DNA of 64,000 nucleotides. Origin: Acinetobacter lanii. GTDB taxonomy: Bacteria; Pseudomonadota; Gammaproteobacteria; Pseudomonadales; Moraxellaceae. Where the stretch lies: NCBI RefSeq assembly GCF_011578285.1, contig NZ_CP049916.1:248001-312000 (forward strand). The letters are read 5' to 3'. This document shows positions 17,458-25,871 of this stretch, piece by piece (within the stretch, counting starts at the first letter, position 1; each line of letters opens with the position of its first letter). Below the pieces are notes generated by a model that saw only the letters and a list, made by a program, of their open reading frames with translations, ran no database searches and had not been told where the DNA came from. Position numbers and translations under genes: made by a program.

Positions 17458-18447
17458 ATGTCAGCGCATCATGGACATGATCATTCCCATGCAGTAGTGA
17501 CCGAAGAAAATGCCAAGAAACTCAGTATCGCCTTACTGTTGACCACCACATTTTTGCTGATTGAAATTGTTGCAGGCTTCATCACCCAAAGTTTGGCCCT
17601 TCTGTCTGATGCGGCGCATATGTTTACCGATGCTGCTGCTTTAGCCATCGCTTTGATTGCTATTAAAATCGGCAAGATGCCAGCAGACAATAAACGCACT
17701 TTTGGTTATCAGCGTTTTGAAATTTTGGCGGCATTGTTTAATGCGCTAATGTTGTTTGTGGTGGCGATATATATCGTGTATGAGGCCTATCAACGTTTTA
17801 GTCAACCACCTGAAATTCAAAGTCTAGGTATGCTGAGTGTTGCTATAGTCGGTTTGGTGATTAACCTGATCTCGATGAAAATTCTATTTTCCAGCAGTGA
17901 AGGGAGTCTGAATGTTAAAGGAGCATATCTTGAAGTACTGAGTGATGCGATTGGCTCGGTTGGAGTGATTCTCGGGGCAATCGTGATTTATTTTACGGGG
18001 TGGATGTGGGTTGATACGGTGATTGCTGTGCTGATTGGTTTTTGGGTGCTACCCAGAACATGGCTGTTGTTAAAGCAAAGTATCAATATTTTACTAGAAG
18101 GTGTGCCTGAAGAAATTGATATTGAGCGACTCAGAAGCGATTTGCTGAATTTAAATGGGATAGAGAGTATTCATCAACTCAAAGTTTGGGCAATCACCTC
18201 CAAAAATATTCATTTAACCGTGCATTTATATGCCCCCGAAACCGATCATCGCCTGTTGTATCGGGAGGCGTTAGAGATGCTGAGTTATGTGCATGGGATT
18301 TCTGAAATGACTTTACAAATTGAAGATGATCTGTGTTTGAACCATTTGCATCAACATAAGACTATAGATCAAAACCAAGAGATGGATGAGCAGCACAATG
18401 CTCATCGTGGTCATAGTTATGGTCATGGTCATGAGCATAAACATTAG
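17458..18447 (+). CDS. czcD: Cation diffusion facilitator, CzcD/ZitB-type zinc exporter
   Basis: 329 residues with six membrane helices and His-rich ends (HHGHDHSH at residues 4-11; HRGHSYGHGHEHKH at the C-terminus). The metal site of helix 2 is LLSDAAHMFTDAAAL. The helix-5 partner motif reads LEVLSDAIGSVG, where ZitB has His in place of the Glu; as I recall, CzcD-type members carry Glu here, so this is a subfamily feature rather than a defect. A cytoplasmic domain follows (GIESIHQLKVWAI). It exports Zn2+ (also Co2+/Cd2+ in relatives) in exchange for protons. The gene is single; no merR or arsR regulator is next to it. Confidence 0.92.
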   Translation: MSAHHGHDHSHAVVTEENAKKLSIALLLTTTFLLIEIVAGFITQSLALLSDAAHMFTDAAALAIALIAIKIGKMPADNKRTFGYQRFEILAALFNALMLFVVAIYIVYEAYQRFSQPPEIQSLGMLSVAIVGLVINLISMKILFSSSEGSLNVKGAYLEVLSDAIGSVGVILGAIVIYFTGWMWVDTVIAVLIGFWVLPRTWLLLKQSINILLEGVPEEIDIERLRSDLLNLNGIESIHQLKVWAITSKNIHLTVHLYAPETDHRLLYREALEMLSYVHGISEMTLQIEDDLCLNHLHQHKTIDQNQEMDEQHNAHRGHSYGHGHEHKH

Positions 18448-18451
18448 CATT

Positions 18452-18495
18452 AAAAAAAGCATTCCCATGCGCACTATGCTGATGGGAATGCTTTT
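18452..18495. terminator. Terminator after the zinc exporter gene
   Basis: AAAAAAGCATTCCCAT and ATGGGAATGCTTTT form a long stem around a 13-nt loop, immediately after the stop codon. Confidence 0.85.
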
Positions 18496-18585
18496 AAATA
18501 TTAGAGCTGATCTCTTAGTCTGAACTCATGCATTACAATTCACACTGAGCTTCAACACAATGAAACATCAATCAAGAATGGAAAA

Positions 18586-18927
18586 TTAGTTTTCCCATTC
18601 GTGGTTACATTCACGACATTTCCACTTTTTCTGTGATTGCATGAAGGCTTGCATTGAAATTTTAAAATCAGGAAGGTCACGCCAGAACATAATGCCTGAT
18701 ACCACTGCCACTGCGGCAGCCGCATACGTTAAAATTTGCAGGGTCTGACCGACACCACTGCCAAAAATAGACATTACGATACAAATGATGATCAGCAACA
18801 ATAAAACCAAGATCGTTGGAATTAAAATCACGAGGCTTTTAGGCACCATTGGGCGTGCGGCGACACCATTGGCTTGAGCAACGGGCATCACTTTACGACT
18901 TTGGCATTTCGGGCATTGGTATTGCAT
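18586..18927 (-). CDS. Small membrane protein with zinc-binding CxxC pairs at both ends
   Basis: 113 residues. CPKC (residues 5-8) lies at the very N-terminus and CREC (about 104-107), followed by NHEW, at the C-terminus, with two hydrophobic segments between them (about 31-55, LVILIPTILVLLLLIIICIV; about 63-82, LQILTYAAAAVAVVSGIMFW). With both ends in the cytoplasm, the two CxxC pairs can meet and form one zinc ribbon. No known family name comes to mind. It lies between converging transcription units and appears monocistronic. Confidence 0.65.
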   Translation of the reverse strand: MQYQCPKCQSRKVMPVAQANGVAARPMVPKSLVILIPTILVLLLLIIICIVMSIFGSGVGQTLQILTYAAAAVAVVSGIMFWRDLPDFKISMQAFMQSQKKWKCRECNHEWEN

Positions 18928-18991
18928 GACAACTCCACAATTCTTTTGGCTAATTCTATAACATTGCAGTGCAAATCGAAAATTTACAGAT

Positions 18992-19025
18992 AAAAAAAAG
19001 CCACTGATTGAATCAGTGGCTTTTT
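18992..19025 (-). terminator. Terminator of the tRNA-Glu transcript
   Basis: On the minus strand, AGCCACTGA, a short loop and TCAGTGGCT are followed by a T-run, a few bases after the 3' CCA of the tRNA. Confidence 0.9.
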
Positions 19026-19031
19026 AGAATT

Positions 19032-19107
19032 TGGCGTCCCTACGGGGATTCGAACCCCGGTTACCGCCGTGAAAGGGCGATGTCCTAGGCCTCTAGACGA
19101 TAGGGAC
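19032..19107 (-). tRNA. tRNA-Glu (anticodon TTC)
   Basis: 76 nt including an encoded CCA. Minus-strand acceptor stem GTCCCTA / TAGGGAC, anticodon stem CGCCC / GGGCG around loop TTTCACG with anticodon TTC, and T arm CCGGG-GTTCGAAT-CCCCG. It lies 111 bp downstream of gltX on the same strand, so the synthetase and its substrate tRNA are adjacent. Confidence 0.97.
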
Positions 19108-19166
19108 AATTGAGGCAACACTGGTTAGCTAACTTAGCTCAACCGACATTGTTATTCACGCTGTCT

Positions 19167-19206
19167 GTGTGGTCGCTATATTAGGGGCATCACGACCACA
19201 CGTCAA
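19167..19206 (-). promoter_or_regulatory. tRNA-Glu promoter with an inverted repeat around the -10 box
   Basis: On the minus strand TTGACG (19201-19206), a 17-bp spacer and TAATAT (19178-19183) form a good sigma-70 promoter between gltX and the tRNA. A perfect 9-bp inverted repeat GTGTGGTCG / CGACCACAC (19167-19175 and 19193-19201) brackets the -10 box, with 17 bp between the arms. It could be an operator, or a hairpin in the gltX readthrough transcript. Confidence 0.65.
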
Positions 19207-19218
19207 CATTAAATTCAA

Positions 19219-20727
19219 TTAAGCTTGATCAACTGCATCATTTTTCGGCAGTTTTAGGCTTTCATTGAGTTTTTCCCATACTTTCGCTTCTTTTTTACTC
19301 GGACCGCCTACAATTTCAAGGGCATGACGTAAACGAGCAAAGGTCAAATCAGGACCAATCGTCACCATAGACTGCATTACTGGCGTTGAAGAGGTTGAAC
19401 CTGCAATCGCAATAAAGAAAGTCGGCATGAAATCACGCAGTTTGATTTCCATTTGGTTGGCCAAGTCCATTAAGGTTTGGCTCACCGTGTCATTGTTCCA
19501 GGTAAACAAGCTCTCTAAACGCCAAATAGCAAATTGAAGACTTTGACGCACTTGTTCTTCAGAGAGTTTCTTGCTTTCAAACTGTTCTTTAGACAAAGTC
19601 GGGAACTGGTTGAAGTAGAAGCCTGCCCAATTCACTGCTTCAGACAATAAATTGATACGTGGTTGAATCGCAGCAGCAATCTCTTCTAAGGTTTGACGGT
19701 CAGATTTCCATGCCAATAGAGTGTCGAGTAACTGACCTGGAGTAAGCGCTTTAATCCACTGACCATTCAGCCAATTGAGTTTTTCAACATCAAAAATTGG
19801 ACCACCTAAAGACACACGTTTAATGTCGAAGTTTTCGATCATCTCAGCTAAAGTGAATTTTTCACTTTCGTCTGGCATCGACCAACCCATACGACCTAAG
19901 TAGTTGAGCAACGCTTCAGGTAAAACACCGATGTCTTTATAGTAGTTAATTGAGGTTGGATTTTTACGTTTAGACAATTTTGATTTGTCAGGGTTACGTA
20001 GCAATGGCATGTGACACAATACAGGCATGTCCCAACCAAAGTATTGGTATAACAACTGATGTTTCGGTGCAGATGGAATCCATTCTTCACCACGGATCAC
20101 GTGCGTGATTTCCATCAAGTGGTCATCAACCACGTTAGCCAAATGGTAGGTCGGTAAGCCATCCGTTTTGAGTAGAATTTGCATATCCACTTGTGCCCAT
20201 GGAATTTCTACTTCACCACGCAGCATGTCGTTAAATTTACAAACGCCTTCAGTGGGCACTTTCATACGAATCACGTGTGGTTCGCCAGCAGCAAGGCGAC
20301 GTTGTACTTCTTCTTCTGACAACAATAAACCACGACCGTCATAACGTGGAGATTCGCCACGGGCTTGCTGTTCCGCACGCATTTGATCAAGCTCTTCAGC
20401 GGTTGCGAAGCAGTAGAATGCATGACCTTTTTCGACCAGTTCCAAAGCGTACTGTTTATAAATGCCCATACGCTCAGATTGACGGTAAGGTGCATGTGGG
20501 CCACCGACATCTGGGCCTTCAGACCAGTTTAAACCCAACCAACGCAGTGAATCTAAAATCATTTTCTCAGATTCAGGAGTTGAGCGAAGTTGGTCAGTGT
20601 CTTCAATACGAAGAATAAATTCACCACCATGTTGTTTAGCAAAGCATAAGTTAAACAACGCAATATAAGCTGTACCTACATGAGGGAAACCTGTAGGAGA
20701 CGGGGCAATACGAGTACGAACAGTCAT
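19219..20727 (-). CDS. gltX: Glutamyl-tRNA synthetase
   Basis: 502-residue class I aminoacyl-tRNA synthetase. The HIGH-type motif is [12 protein letters not shown] near the N-terminus and the KMSKS-type motif is SKLSKRKNP. The Rossmann catalytic domain includes FILRIEDTD, and the C-terminal half is the helical anticodon-binding domain. It charges tRNA-Glu, and the tRNA-Glu gene follows it on the same strand. The length is normal for the discriminating bacterial enzyme (about 470-510). The start ATG at 20725-20727 gives [13 protein letters not shown], the usual N-terminus. Confidence 0.96.
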   Translation of the reverse strand: MTVRTRIAPSPTGFPHVGTAYIALFNLCFAKQHGGEFILRIEDTDQLRSTPESEKMILDSLRWLGLNWSEGPDVGGPHAPYRQSERMGIYKQYALELVEKGHAFYCFATAEELDQMRAEQQARGESPRYDGRGLLLSEEEVQRRLAAGEPHVIRMKVPTEGVCKFNDMLRGEVEIPWAQVDMQILLKTDGLPTYHLANVVDDHLMEITHVIRGEEWIPSAPKHQLLYQYFGWDMPVLCHMPLLRNPDKSKLSKRKNPTSINYYKDIGVLPEALLNYLGRMGWSMPDESEKFTLAEMIENFDIKRVSLGGPIFDVEKLNWLNGQWIKALTPGQLLDTLLAWKSDRQTLEEIAAAIQPRINLLSEAVNWAGFYFNQFPTLSKEQFESKKLSEEQVRQSLQFAIWRLESLFTWNNDTVSQTLMDLANQMEIKLRDFMPTFFIAIAGSTSSTPVMQSMVTIGPDLTFARLRHALEIVGGPSKKEAKVWEKLNESLKLPKNDAVDQA

Positions 20728-20767
20728 AGTCGAAAATTATTCAAATATAAATTGCATCTATTATAAC

Positions 20768-20819
20768 GAAAAAGCCCAATCGCTTAATGATTAATTCATC
20801 ATTTCAGGATCGGGCTTTC
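20768..20819 (-). terminator. Likely terminator of the small exported protein gene
   Basis: On the minus strand AAAGCCC-G-ATC pairs with GAT-T-GGGCTTTTT around a long A+T-rich loop. It sits between the 110-residue protein gene and gltX, both on the minus strand. Confidence 0.65.
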
Positions 20820-20899
20820 AAAATCTTGCGAGGGCTCAAGATTTGCGTAATTTTTTTATATGTTAGCTAAGCTAATAAACTGTTTTCAGAAACCTTTGA

Positions 20900-21232
20900 T
20901 TAACTATGTTGTGGGAAAATCGATTGAACAAAACGTGAAAAACGTTGATGCTGTTCGGCAAAGAAATTCTGCGTCGGTGCAATTTGAATGGTGGTCATGA
21001 CTTTGATTTGGTCATTATCAATGACCGTATTGGAATCATGACGATCACGTTTTTGTTGTGACAAGGCTTTTTCAATTGGAGACAAAGGTTTGAGTAATTT
21101 GTCCGACTTTTCCATGACCATATTGGTCTGCACAGCGGCAGTGGTCTTTTTCAAAGCTGCAGAATGACCAACTTGCACAGTGGTCGCAATCATTAGGCTT
21201 AAGCCGAGTGTCTTATAAAATGCTGTTTTCAT
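20900..21232 (-). CDS. Small exported protein of unknown function
   Basis: 110 residues. A signal peptide is likely (basic MKTAFYK, then LGLSLMIATTVQVG, cleavage near HSA-A). The mature part is hydrophilic, with KKTTAAVQTNM, a charged centre QQKRDRHDSN and an aromatic C-terminus (FFAEQHQRFSRFVQSIF). No cysteines and no recognised domain. Upstream of gltX with a hairpin between them, so probably a separate unit. Confidence 0.55.
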   Translation of the reverse strand: MKTAFYKTLGLSLMIATTVQVGHSAALKKTTAAVQTNMVMEKSDKLLKPLSPIEKALSQQKRDRHDSNTVIDNDQIKVMTTIQIAPTQNFFAEQHQRFSRFVQSIFPQHS

Positions 21233-21608
21233 GTAATGTCGTTCCCCCGAACTTGATATTGTTATGTACGTTTTACATTATGGATTATATTTTAACCATA
21301 AATTCCATAAAAAGTACAATTACATCACACTTTTTTACAAACTATGCTTAAAAAAAGCAGGACATGTAATGAAGTGCAACCGTTATGGCCATTTTTATAT
21401 TTGTAACAAATAAATATGAACTGAACATGAAGATGTCTATTTGCATCTAAAAATACAGCTTTTTACAAGCCCAGGAGGCGATTCAATAGACAATAGGGGT
21501 ATATCTTAAAAAAAGAATTGCACATTTTTTATTCTTATAACCAAATGATTGTGAAATAAAAAAAATAAAAATATAGTGCTCTCAATCATAAAAAAATAAG
21601 CGAAATCC
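21233..21608. promoter_or_regulatory. Divergent A+T-rich promoter region upstream of the first sbp gene
   Basis: 376 bp with no supported gene, between the exported protein gene (leftward) and sbp (rightward). It should hold both promoters and probably sulfur-limitation control (CysB-type), but no unambiguous CysB site or -35/-10 pair can be read. AGGAGG at 21472-21477 is not followed by a usable start codon. Confidence 0.35.
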
Positions 21609-22622
21609 ATGAAAAAAATCATTTTAAGCACCTTACTCAGTGTGGTCGGTGTGTCTGGACTGCTAAGCAGTGTAAATGCTTTCGCCGCCGATAAAACTTT
21701 ATTAAACGTGTCTTATGATCCGACTCGTGAGTTTTATCAAGAATACAACAGCAGTTTTGGTGAATATTGGAAAAAGCGCACCGGTCAGTCAGTGGATTTT
21801 AAACAATCACATGGCGGCTCAGGTAAACAAGCGCGTTCCGTGGTCGATGGTTTACAAGCCGATGTGGTGACATTGGCATTGGCCAATGACATTGAAGAAA
21901 TCGTTAAGGCGGGGCTGATTCAACCGGGTTGGCAAAAAGAATTTCCCAATAATTCGGCCCCTTATACCTCGACCATCGTATTCTTGGTGCGTAAGGGCAA
22001 TCCTAAAGGGATTAAAGACTGGAACGATTTGATCAAACCCGGTGTTGAAATCATTACCCCAAATCCAAAAACAGGCGGTGCACCACGTTGGATCTACTTA
22101 TCGGCTTGGGGTTATGCCCTCAAACAACCCGGTGGAAATGATGCCAAAGCACGAGAGTTAGTGAAAAAAATCTATAAAAATGTCAAAGTTTTGGACTCTG
22201 GTGCGCGTGGTTCATTGACTACGTTTGCTGAGCGTGGCATTGGTGATGTGTTGCTGTCTTGGGAGAATGAAGCGTTGCTTGCGACACAAGGTCCTGAAAA
22301 AGATAAATATCAAATCATTTATCCATCGATTTCTATTTTGGCTGAACCATCGGTGGCGATCGTGGACAAAGTGGTCGATAAAAATGGCAATCGTAATTTG
22401 GCCAAAGGTTATTTGAATTACTTGTATTCGCCGTTAGGGCAAGATTTAGCAGCCAAATATAATTTCCGTCCTCGTGATGCTAAAGCTGCAGCCAAATATG
22501 GCAATAAATTCCCGAAAATCCAATTGTTCACCATTGATAAGGTCTTCGGTGGTTGGGCAAAAGCACAGAAAACCCATTTCGTGAATGGCGCGATTTACGA
22601 TCAAATCGTGGCTGAAAAATAG
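21609..22622 (+). CDS. sbp: Periplasmic sulfate-binding protein (copy 1)
   Basis: 337 residues. Signal peptide [17 protein letters not shown]... ending SVNAFAA, then the sulfate-binding-protein core: [31 protein letters not shown] (ligand loop), [26 protein letters not shown] and LSWENEALL. It captures sulfate (or thiosulfate) in the periplasm for the CysTWA ABC transporter, whose genes are not in this window. A second, highly similar gene follows in tandem after its own terminator, so the two are separately transcribed. Confidence 0.93.
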   Translation: MKKIILSTLLSVVGVSGLLSSVNAFAADKTLLNVSYDPTREFYQEYNSSFGEYWKKRTGQSVDFKQSHGGSGKQARSVVDGLQADVVTLALANDIEEIVKAGLIQPGWQKEFPNNSAPYTSTIVFLVRKGNPKGIKDWNDLIKPGVEIITPNPKTGGAPRWIYLSAWGYALKQPGGNDAKARELVKKIYKNVKVLDSGARGSLTTFAERGIGDVLLSWENEALLATQGPEKDKYQIIYPSISILAEPSVAIVDKVVDKNGNRNLAKGYLNYLYSPLGQDLAAKYNFRPRDAKAAAKYGNKFPKIQLFTIDKVFGGWAKAQKTHFVNGAIYDQIVAEK

Positions 22623-22645
22623 TTTAAATTTCGAGTCATTATAGA

Positions 22646-22679
22646 AAAAAAGAGTGCATCAATTTGTGCTCTTTTTTTA
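22646..22679 (+). terminator. Terminator between the two sbp genes
   Basis: AAAAAAGAG and CTCTTTTTT flank a partly paired TGCA...TGTG segment 23 bases after the first sbp stop codon, ending in a T-run. Confidence 0.7.
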
Positions 22680-22819
22680 TTTGAATATACGGCTTTTAAT
22701 ACGATTTAATTTTAACAAGATAGTGTGAAGCAAAGATTGATAGTGATTTAAGGTGAATGATTTGCGGTTTATATCTGAATTTCATATATTGAGCGCAATA
22801 TGATTAAAATTGAGCCGTG

Positions 22820-23839
22820 ATGAAATTAAAATTTAAAACTGTGTTGACCCATGTACTGTTGGTCGCAGGTCTTACGGGGACTGCAGTTACTACACAAGCC
22901 GCTGAGCGTGAATTTTTAAATGTGTCTTATGATGCAACACGCGAATTTTATACCGAATTTAACCAATCTTTTGGTGACTATTGGCATAAGCGTACCGGTC
23001 AAAAGATTCATTTTAAACAATCGCATGGCGGTTCAGGCAAACAAGCACGTTCGGTGGTCGATGGTTTAAAAGCCGATGTGGTGACTTTAGCTTTAGCCAA
23101 CGACATTGAAGAAATCGTGAAATCAGGTCAGATTAAATCAGGTTGGCAGAAAGAGTTCCCGCATAATTCTGCACCTTATACTTCAACCATCGTATTTATG
23201 GTACGTAAGGGCAATCCAAAACACATTAAAGATTGGACCGATTTGACCAAGCCGGGCGTACAGATCATTACCCCAAATCCAAAGACCGGTGGATTACCAC
23301 GTTGGGTGTACTTGTCGGCATGGGGTTATGCACTGAAACAACCCGGTGGTAATGAAGCCAAAGCCAAAGAGATGGTGTCGAAGCTGTATCACAACGTGAA
23401 AGTGATGGATTCGGCTGCACGTGCTTCAATGACCACCTTTGCGGAACGTAATATTGGGGATGTGTTACTGACGTGGGAAAATGAAGCATTGGTGACGCAA
23501 AAAACTTTGGGTAAAAACAAGTTTGATATCGTCTATCCATCGATGTCGATTTTGACCGAACCTTCAGTTGCGATCGTGGATAAAACTGCTGAGAAAAATG
23601 GCAACAAATGGTTAGCACAAGGTTATATCAACTATTTGTATTCACCACTCGGTCAAGATATGGCAGCGAAGCATTATTACCGTCCGCGTAATCCACAGGT
23701 GCTGGCAAAATACAAAGCACAATTCCCAACTTTAAAAACCTTTACCATTGATGAAGTGTTTGGTGGCTGGGCAAAAGCGCAACAGACCCATTTTGCCAAT
23801 GGGGGTATGTTCGACCAAATCTATAACAACAAACGTTAA
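22820..23839 (+). CDS. Periplasmic sulfate-binding protein (copy 2)
   Basis: 339 residues from the ATG at 22820; a GTG one codon earlier is also possible. The signal peptide is distinct from copy 1 (MKLKFKTVLTHVLLVAGLTG, cleavage after TTQA), but the mature protein is collinear with copy 1 with long identical blocks ([76 protein letters not shown]). This points to a tandem duplication followed by divergence. The two may differ in ligand preference (sulfate versus thiosulfate) or in regulation; the sequence alone does not decide this. Confidence 0.92.
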   Translation: MKLKFKTVLTHVLLVAGLTGTAVTTQAAEREFLNVSYDATREFYTEFNQSFGDYWHKRTGQKIHFKQSHGGSGKQARSVVDGLKADVVTLALANDIEEIVKSGQIKSGWQKEFPHNSAPYTSTIVFMVRKGNPKHIKDWTDLTKPGVQIITPNPKTGGLPRWVYLSAWGYALKQPGGNEAKAKEMVSKLYHNVKVMDSAARASMTTFAERNIGDVLLTWENEALVTQKTLGKNKFDIVYPSMSILTEPSVAIVDKTAEKNGNKWLAQGYINYLYSPLGQDMAAKHYYRPRNPQVLAKYKAQFPTLKTFTIDEVFGGWAKAQQTHFANGGMFDQIYNNKR

Positions 23840-23862
23840 TGGGTTAATGACTCATTCAATGC

Positions 23863-23893
23863 AAAAAAGCCAATCTTTCGAGATTGGCTTTTT
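23863..23893. terminator. Bidirectional terminator after the second sbp gene
   Basis: AAAAAAGCCAATCT, TTCG-type loop, AGATTGGCTTTTT, between the converging sbp copy 2 and the 114-residue protein gene. Confidence 0.92.
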
Positions 23894-23911
23894 GTCGAGG
23901 TCGTCTAAAAA

Positions 23912-24256
23912 TTATTGATCAGCAAGCGCTTTAAAACAATGCGCATAATCTTGTCGAACATTGGCTTGATCTGCTGGGCTCATTGCCAGATATTGATCAA
24001 TTTTTTTTGCGACAAATCCTGCATAGTATTTGGGCTGACTCAAGGCATAACTTGGCGTACTTTTCTTAAAGAAACGTTCGGCCTCTTCAACTAAGGTGCT
24101 TTGATCTGCATCTACAGCCAATTTTTGAATGGTATTACATACTGTTGCAGTATGAATCGCTTTTTGTTCTGCATTTGGACCACGATTAATGAGCCACACA
24201 ACAGCAATAAGTATTACGACACAAATGCCAAGGATGGGGAGCATTTTTTTGGACAT
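23912..24256 (-). CDS. Membrane-anchored small protein of unknown function
   Basis: 114 residues. An N-terminal membrane anchor (about 4-23, KMLPILGICVVILIAVVWLI) is followed by a soluble, probably periplasmic helical domain of about 90 residues. The domain has two cysteines (VCNTIQ and HCFKAL) that could form a disulfide. The family is not recognised. It faces away from rsmH and ends in the shared terminator. Confidence 0.6.
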   Translation of the reverse strand: MSKKMLPILGICVVILIAVVWLINRGPNAEQKAIHTATVCNTIQKLAVDADQSTLVEEAERFFKKSTPSYALSQPKYYAGFVAKKIDQYLAMSPADQANVRQDYAHCFKALADQ

Positions 24257-24597
24257 AGCGTTGTCATCATTTTGAATGAAGCTCTATCATGAATCATAAA
24301 AAAATGACCATGACAGCCGAATCAACAGGGGGAGGGGATTGGTTCACTAAGCCAATATATTAACAAAAATCCAAGATCATCGAGCAAAGTTTTTTGTTTT
24401 CTCTGATGATTGGAGCGCTGCATTTTAAAGATTATATTCATGTTTTTGTACAAGAGATGCTTTGAATTGGAATATTTAGATCAAAAAAATCAAATTCGTC
24501 TTGAAAAGTAATATTTCCGTACAAAAAGTCGTTTGGAGCTTTGACAAAACAAGGTAATAATGTGCAGTTAAATTTTCATGGTCTTGATTAAACAATT
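24257..24597 (+). promoter_or_regulatory. Upstream region of the cell-wall/division operon; no mraZ present
   Basis: 341 bp without a gene. Most bacterial dcw clusters begin with mraZ before rsmH; here there is no MraZ-like frame. TTGACA at 24541-24546 is a consensus -35, but no good -10 lies at the right distance (GCAGTT at 17 bp), so the promoter is uncertain. Confidence 0.4.
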
Positions 24598-25512
24598 ATG
24601 TCGCATATTTCTGTATTACTTCACGAAACTGTTGATGCCTTAGTGGCGGATCGCAATACAGGAATCTTCATTGATGGTACCTTTGGGCGAGGTGGCCATA
24701 CTCGTTTATTACTGTCTAAATTAGATGAAAATGCGCGTGTTTATGCTTTTGATAAAGATCCGCAAGCACTTGCAGTCGCCGCAGAACTCGAGCAAGAAGA
24801 TCCACGTTTTAAAATTATTCATGCCAGCTTTGCTGACCTGAAAGCTGAAATGAATCAACGTGGTATCGAAGAAGTTGATGGGATTATGGCAGACTTAGGG
24901 GTGTCATCACCACAGCTCGATCAGGCTGAACGTGGTTTCAGCTTTATGAAAGATGGCCCACTCGATATGCGTATGGACAACTCTCAAGGCTTAACGGCGG
25001 CAGAATGGTTGGTTGAAGTGGATGAAGAGCATTTGGCCAATATTATTTTCCAATATGGGGAAGAGCGTTATAGTCGCCGTATTGCCAAAGCGATTAAAGC
25101 GGCAGGTTATATTGAAACCACAGCGCAATTGGCTGAAATTGTCAAAGTCGCGCATCCGAAATGGGAAAAGAATAAACACGCCGCAACCCGCACTTTCCAA
25201 GCGATTCGTATTGAAATCAATAAAGAACTCGATGATGTACACGCATTTTTGCCACAGGCTTTAGATTTGTTAAAATCAGGTGGGCGTTTGGCGGTGATCA
25301 GCTTCCATTCTTTGGAAGATCGTATTATTAAACAATTTATTCAAAAAGAATCGACACTACCTGAAGACACCAGTTGGGGTATGCCACAAAAAGTGCAAGA
25401 TAACCGTCGATTGAAAAAAATTGATCGTGTCCGTGCCAGTGAAGCAGAAGTCAAACAAAATCCACGTTCACGTAGTGCGTGGCTACGTGTTGCGGAACGC
25501 TTAGAGAAATAA
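24598..25512 (+). CDS. rsmH: 16S rRNA (cytosine-1402-N4)-methyltransferase RsmH (MraW)
   Basis: 304 residues. SAM-binding FIDGTFGRGGHTR near the N-terminus, FDKDPQAL, DGIMADLGVSSPQLD, and the C-terminal catalytic region with VISFHSLEDRI and NPRSRSAWLRVAER. It methylates C1402 of 16S rRNA in the ribosomal P site. It is the first gene of the operon rsmH-ftsL-ftsI-murE-murF-mraY, with spacers of 0-13 bp throughout. The start has only a weak ribosome-binding site. Confidence 0.96.
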   Translation: MSHISVLLHETVDALVADRNTGIFIDGTFGRGGHTRLLLSKLDENARVYAFDKDPQALAVAAELEQEDPRFKIIHASFADLKAEMNQRGIEEVDGIMADLGVSSPQLDQAERGFSFMKDGPLDMRMDNSQGLTAAEWLVEVDEEHLANIIFQYGEERYSRRIAKAIKAAGYIETTAQLAEIVKVAHPKWEKNKHAATRTFQAIRIEINKELDDVHAFLPQALDLLKSGGRLAVISFHSLEDRIIKQFIQKESTLPEDTSWGMPQKVQDNRRLKKIDRVRASEAEVKQNPRSRSAWLRVAERLEK

Positions 25513-25522
25513 AAGGCGAACA

Positions 25523-25858
25523 ATGAAAGCAGAAAGTGTAGAAGAACAAATCAGCACAACCGATCGCTTGGCACGAAATAAAATCATTGCGTATAGCATC
25601 CTTGCGCTGTTGGTTTTAAGCAGCGCTTTTATGGTGGTGTATCAAGTGTATTTGTATCGTCATGATTTTCGTGAGTTCAATACACATATGCGTGATCGTG
25701 AAGACATTAATGCAGAGTGGGGGCGTTTGCTGATTGAACAGCAAACCTTTGGTGCTACGGCACAAATTGGGACACGTGCGGTAACGCAACTGCGTATGTA
25801 TTCGCCACCAACTGCACAAACCGCAGTGATTTCATTACCAACAACACCAGCAAAATAA
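25523..25858 (+). CDS. ftsL: Cell division protein FtsL
   Basis: 111-residue bitopic membrane protein: short cytoplasmic N-terminus, one membrane helix (about 24-44, IIAYSILALLVLSSAFMVVYQVY) and a periplasmic coiled-coil-like segment (HDFREFNTHMRDREDINAEWGRL). It is recognised by position between rsmH and ftsI and by its topology, since FtsL sequences diverge quickly. It forms the FtsQLB complex that activates septal peptidoglycan synthesis by FtsWI. AGGCG lies 5 bases before the ATG. Confidence 0.9.
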   Translation: MKAESVEEQISTTDRLARNKIIAYSILALLVLSSAFMVVYQVYLYRHDFREFNTHMRDREDINAEWGRLLIEQQTFGATAQIGTRAVTQLRMYSPPTAQTAVISLPTTPAK

Positions 25859-25871
25859 ATAGGCATGCTGA

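Noticed and set aside
17930..17975. Loss of a metal ligand in the zinc exporter (Glu for His in helix 5)
   Set aside because: To my knowledge CzcD-type members also carry Glu at this position, so it is likely a subfamily trait and not a defect.
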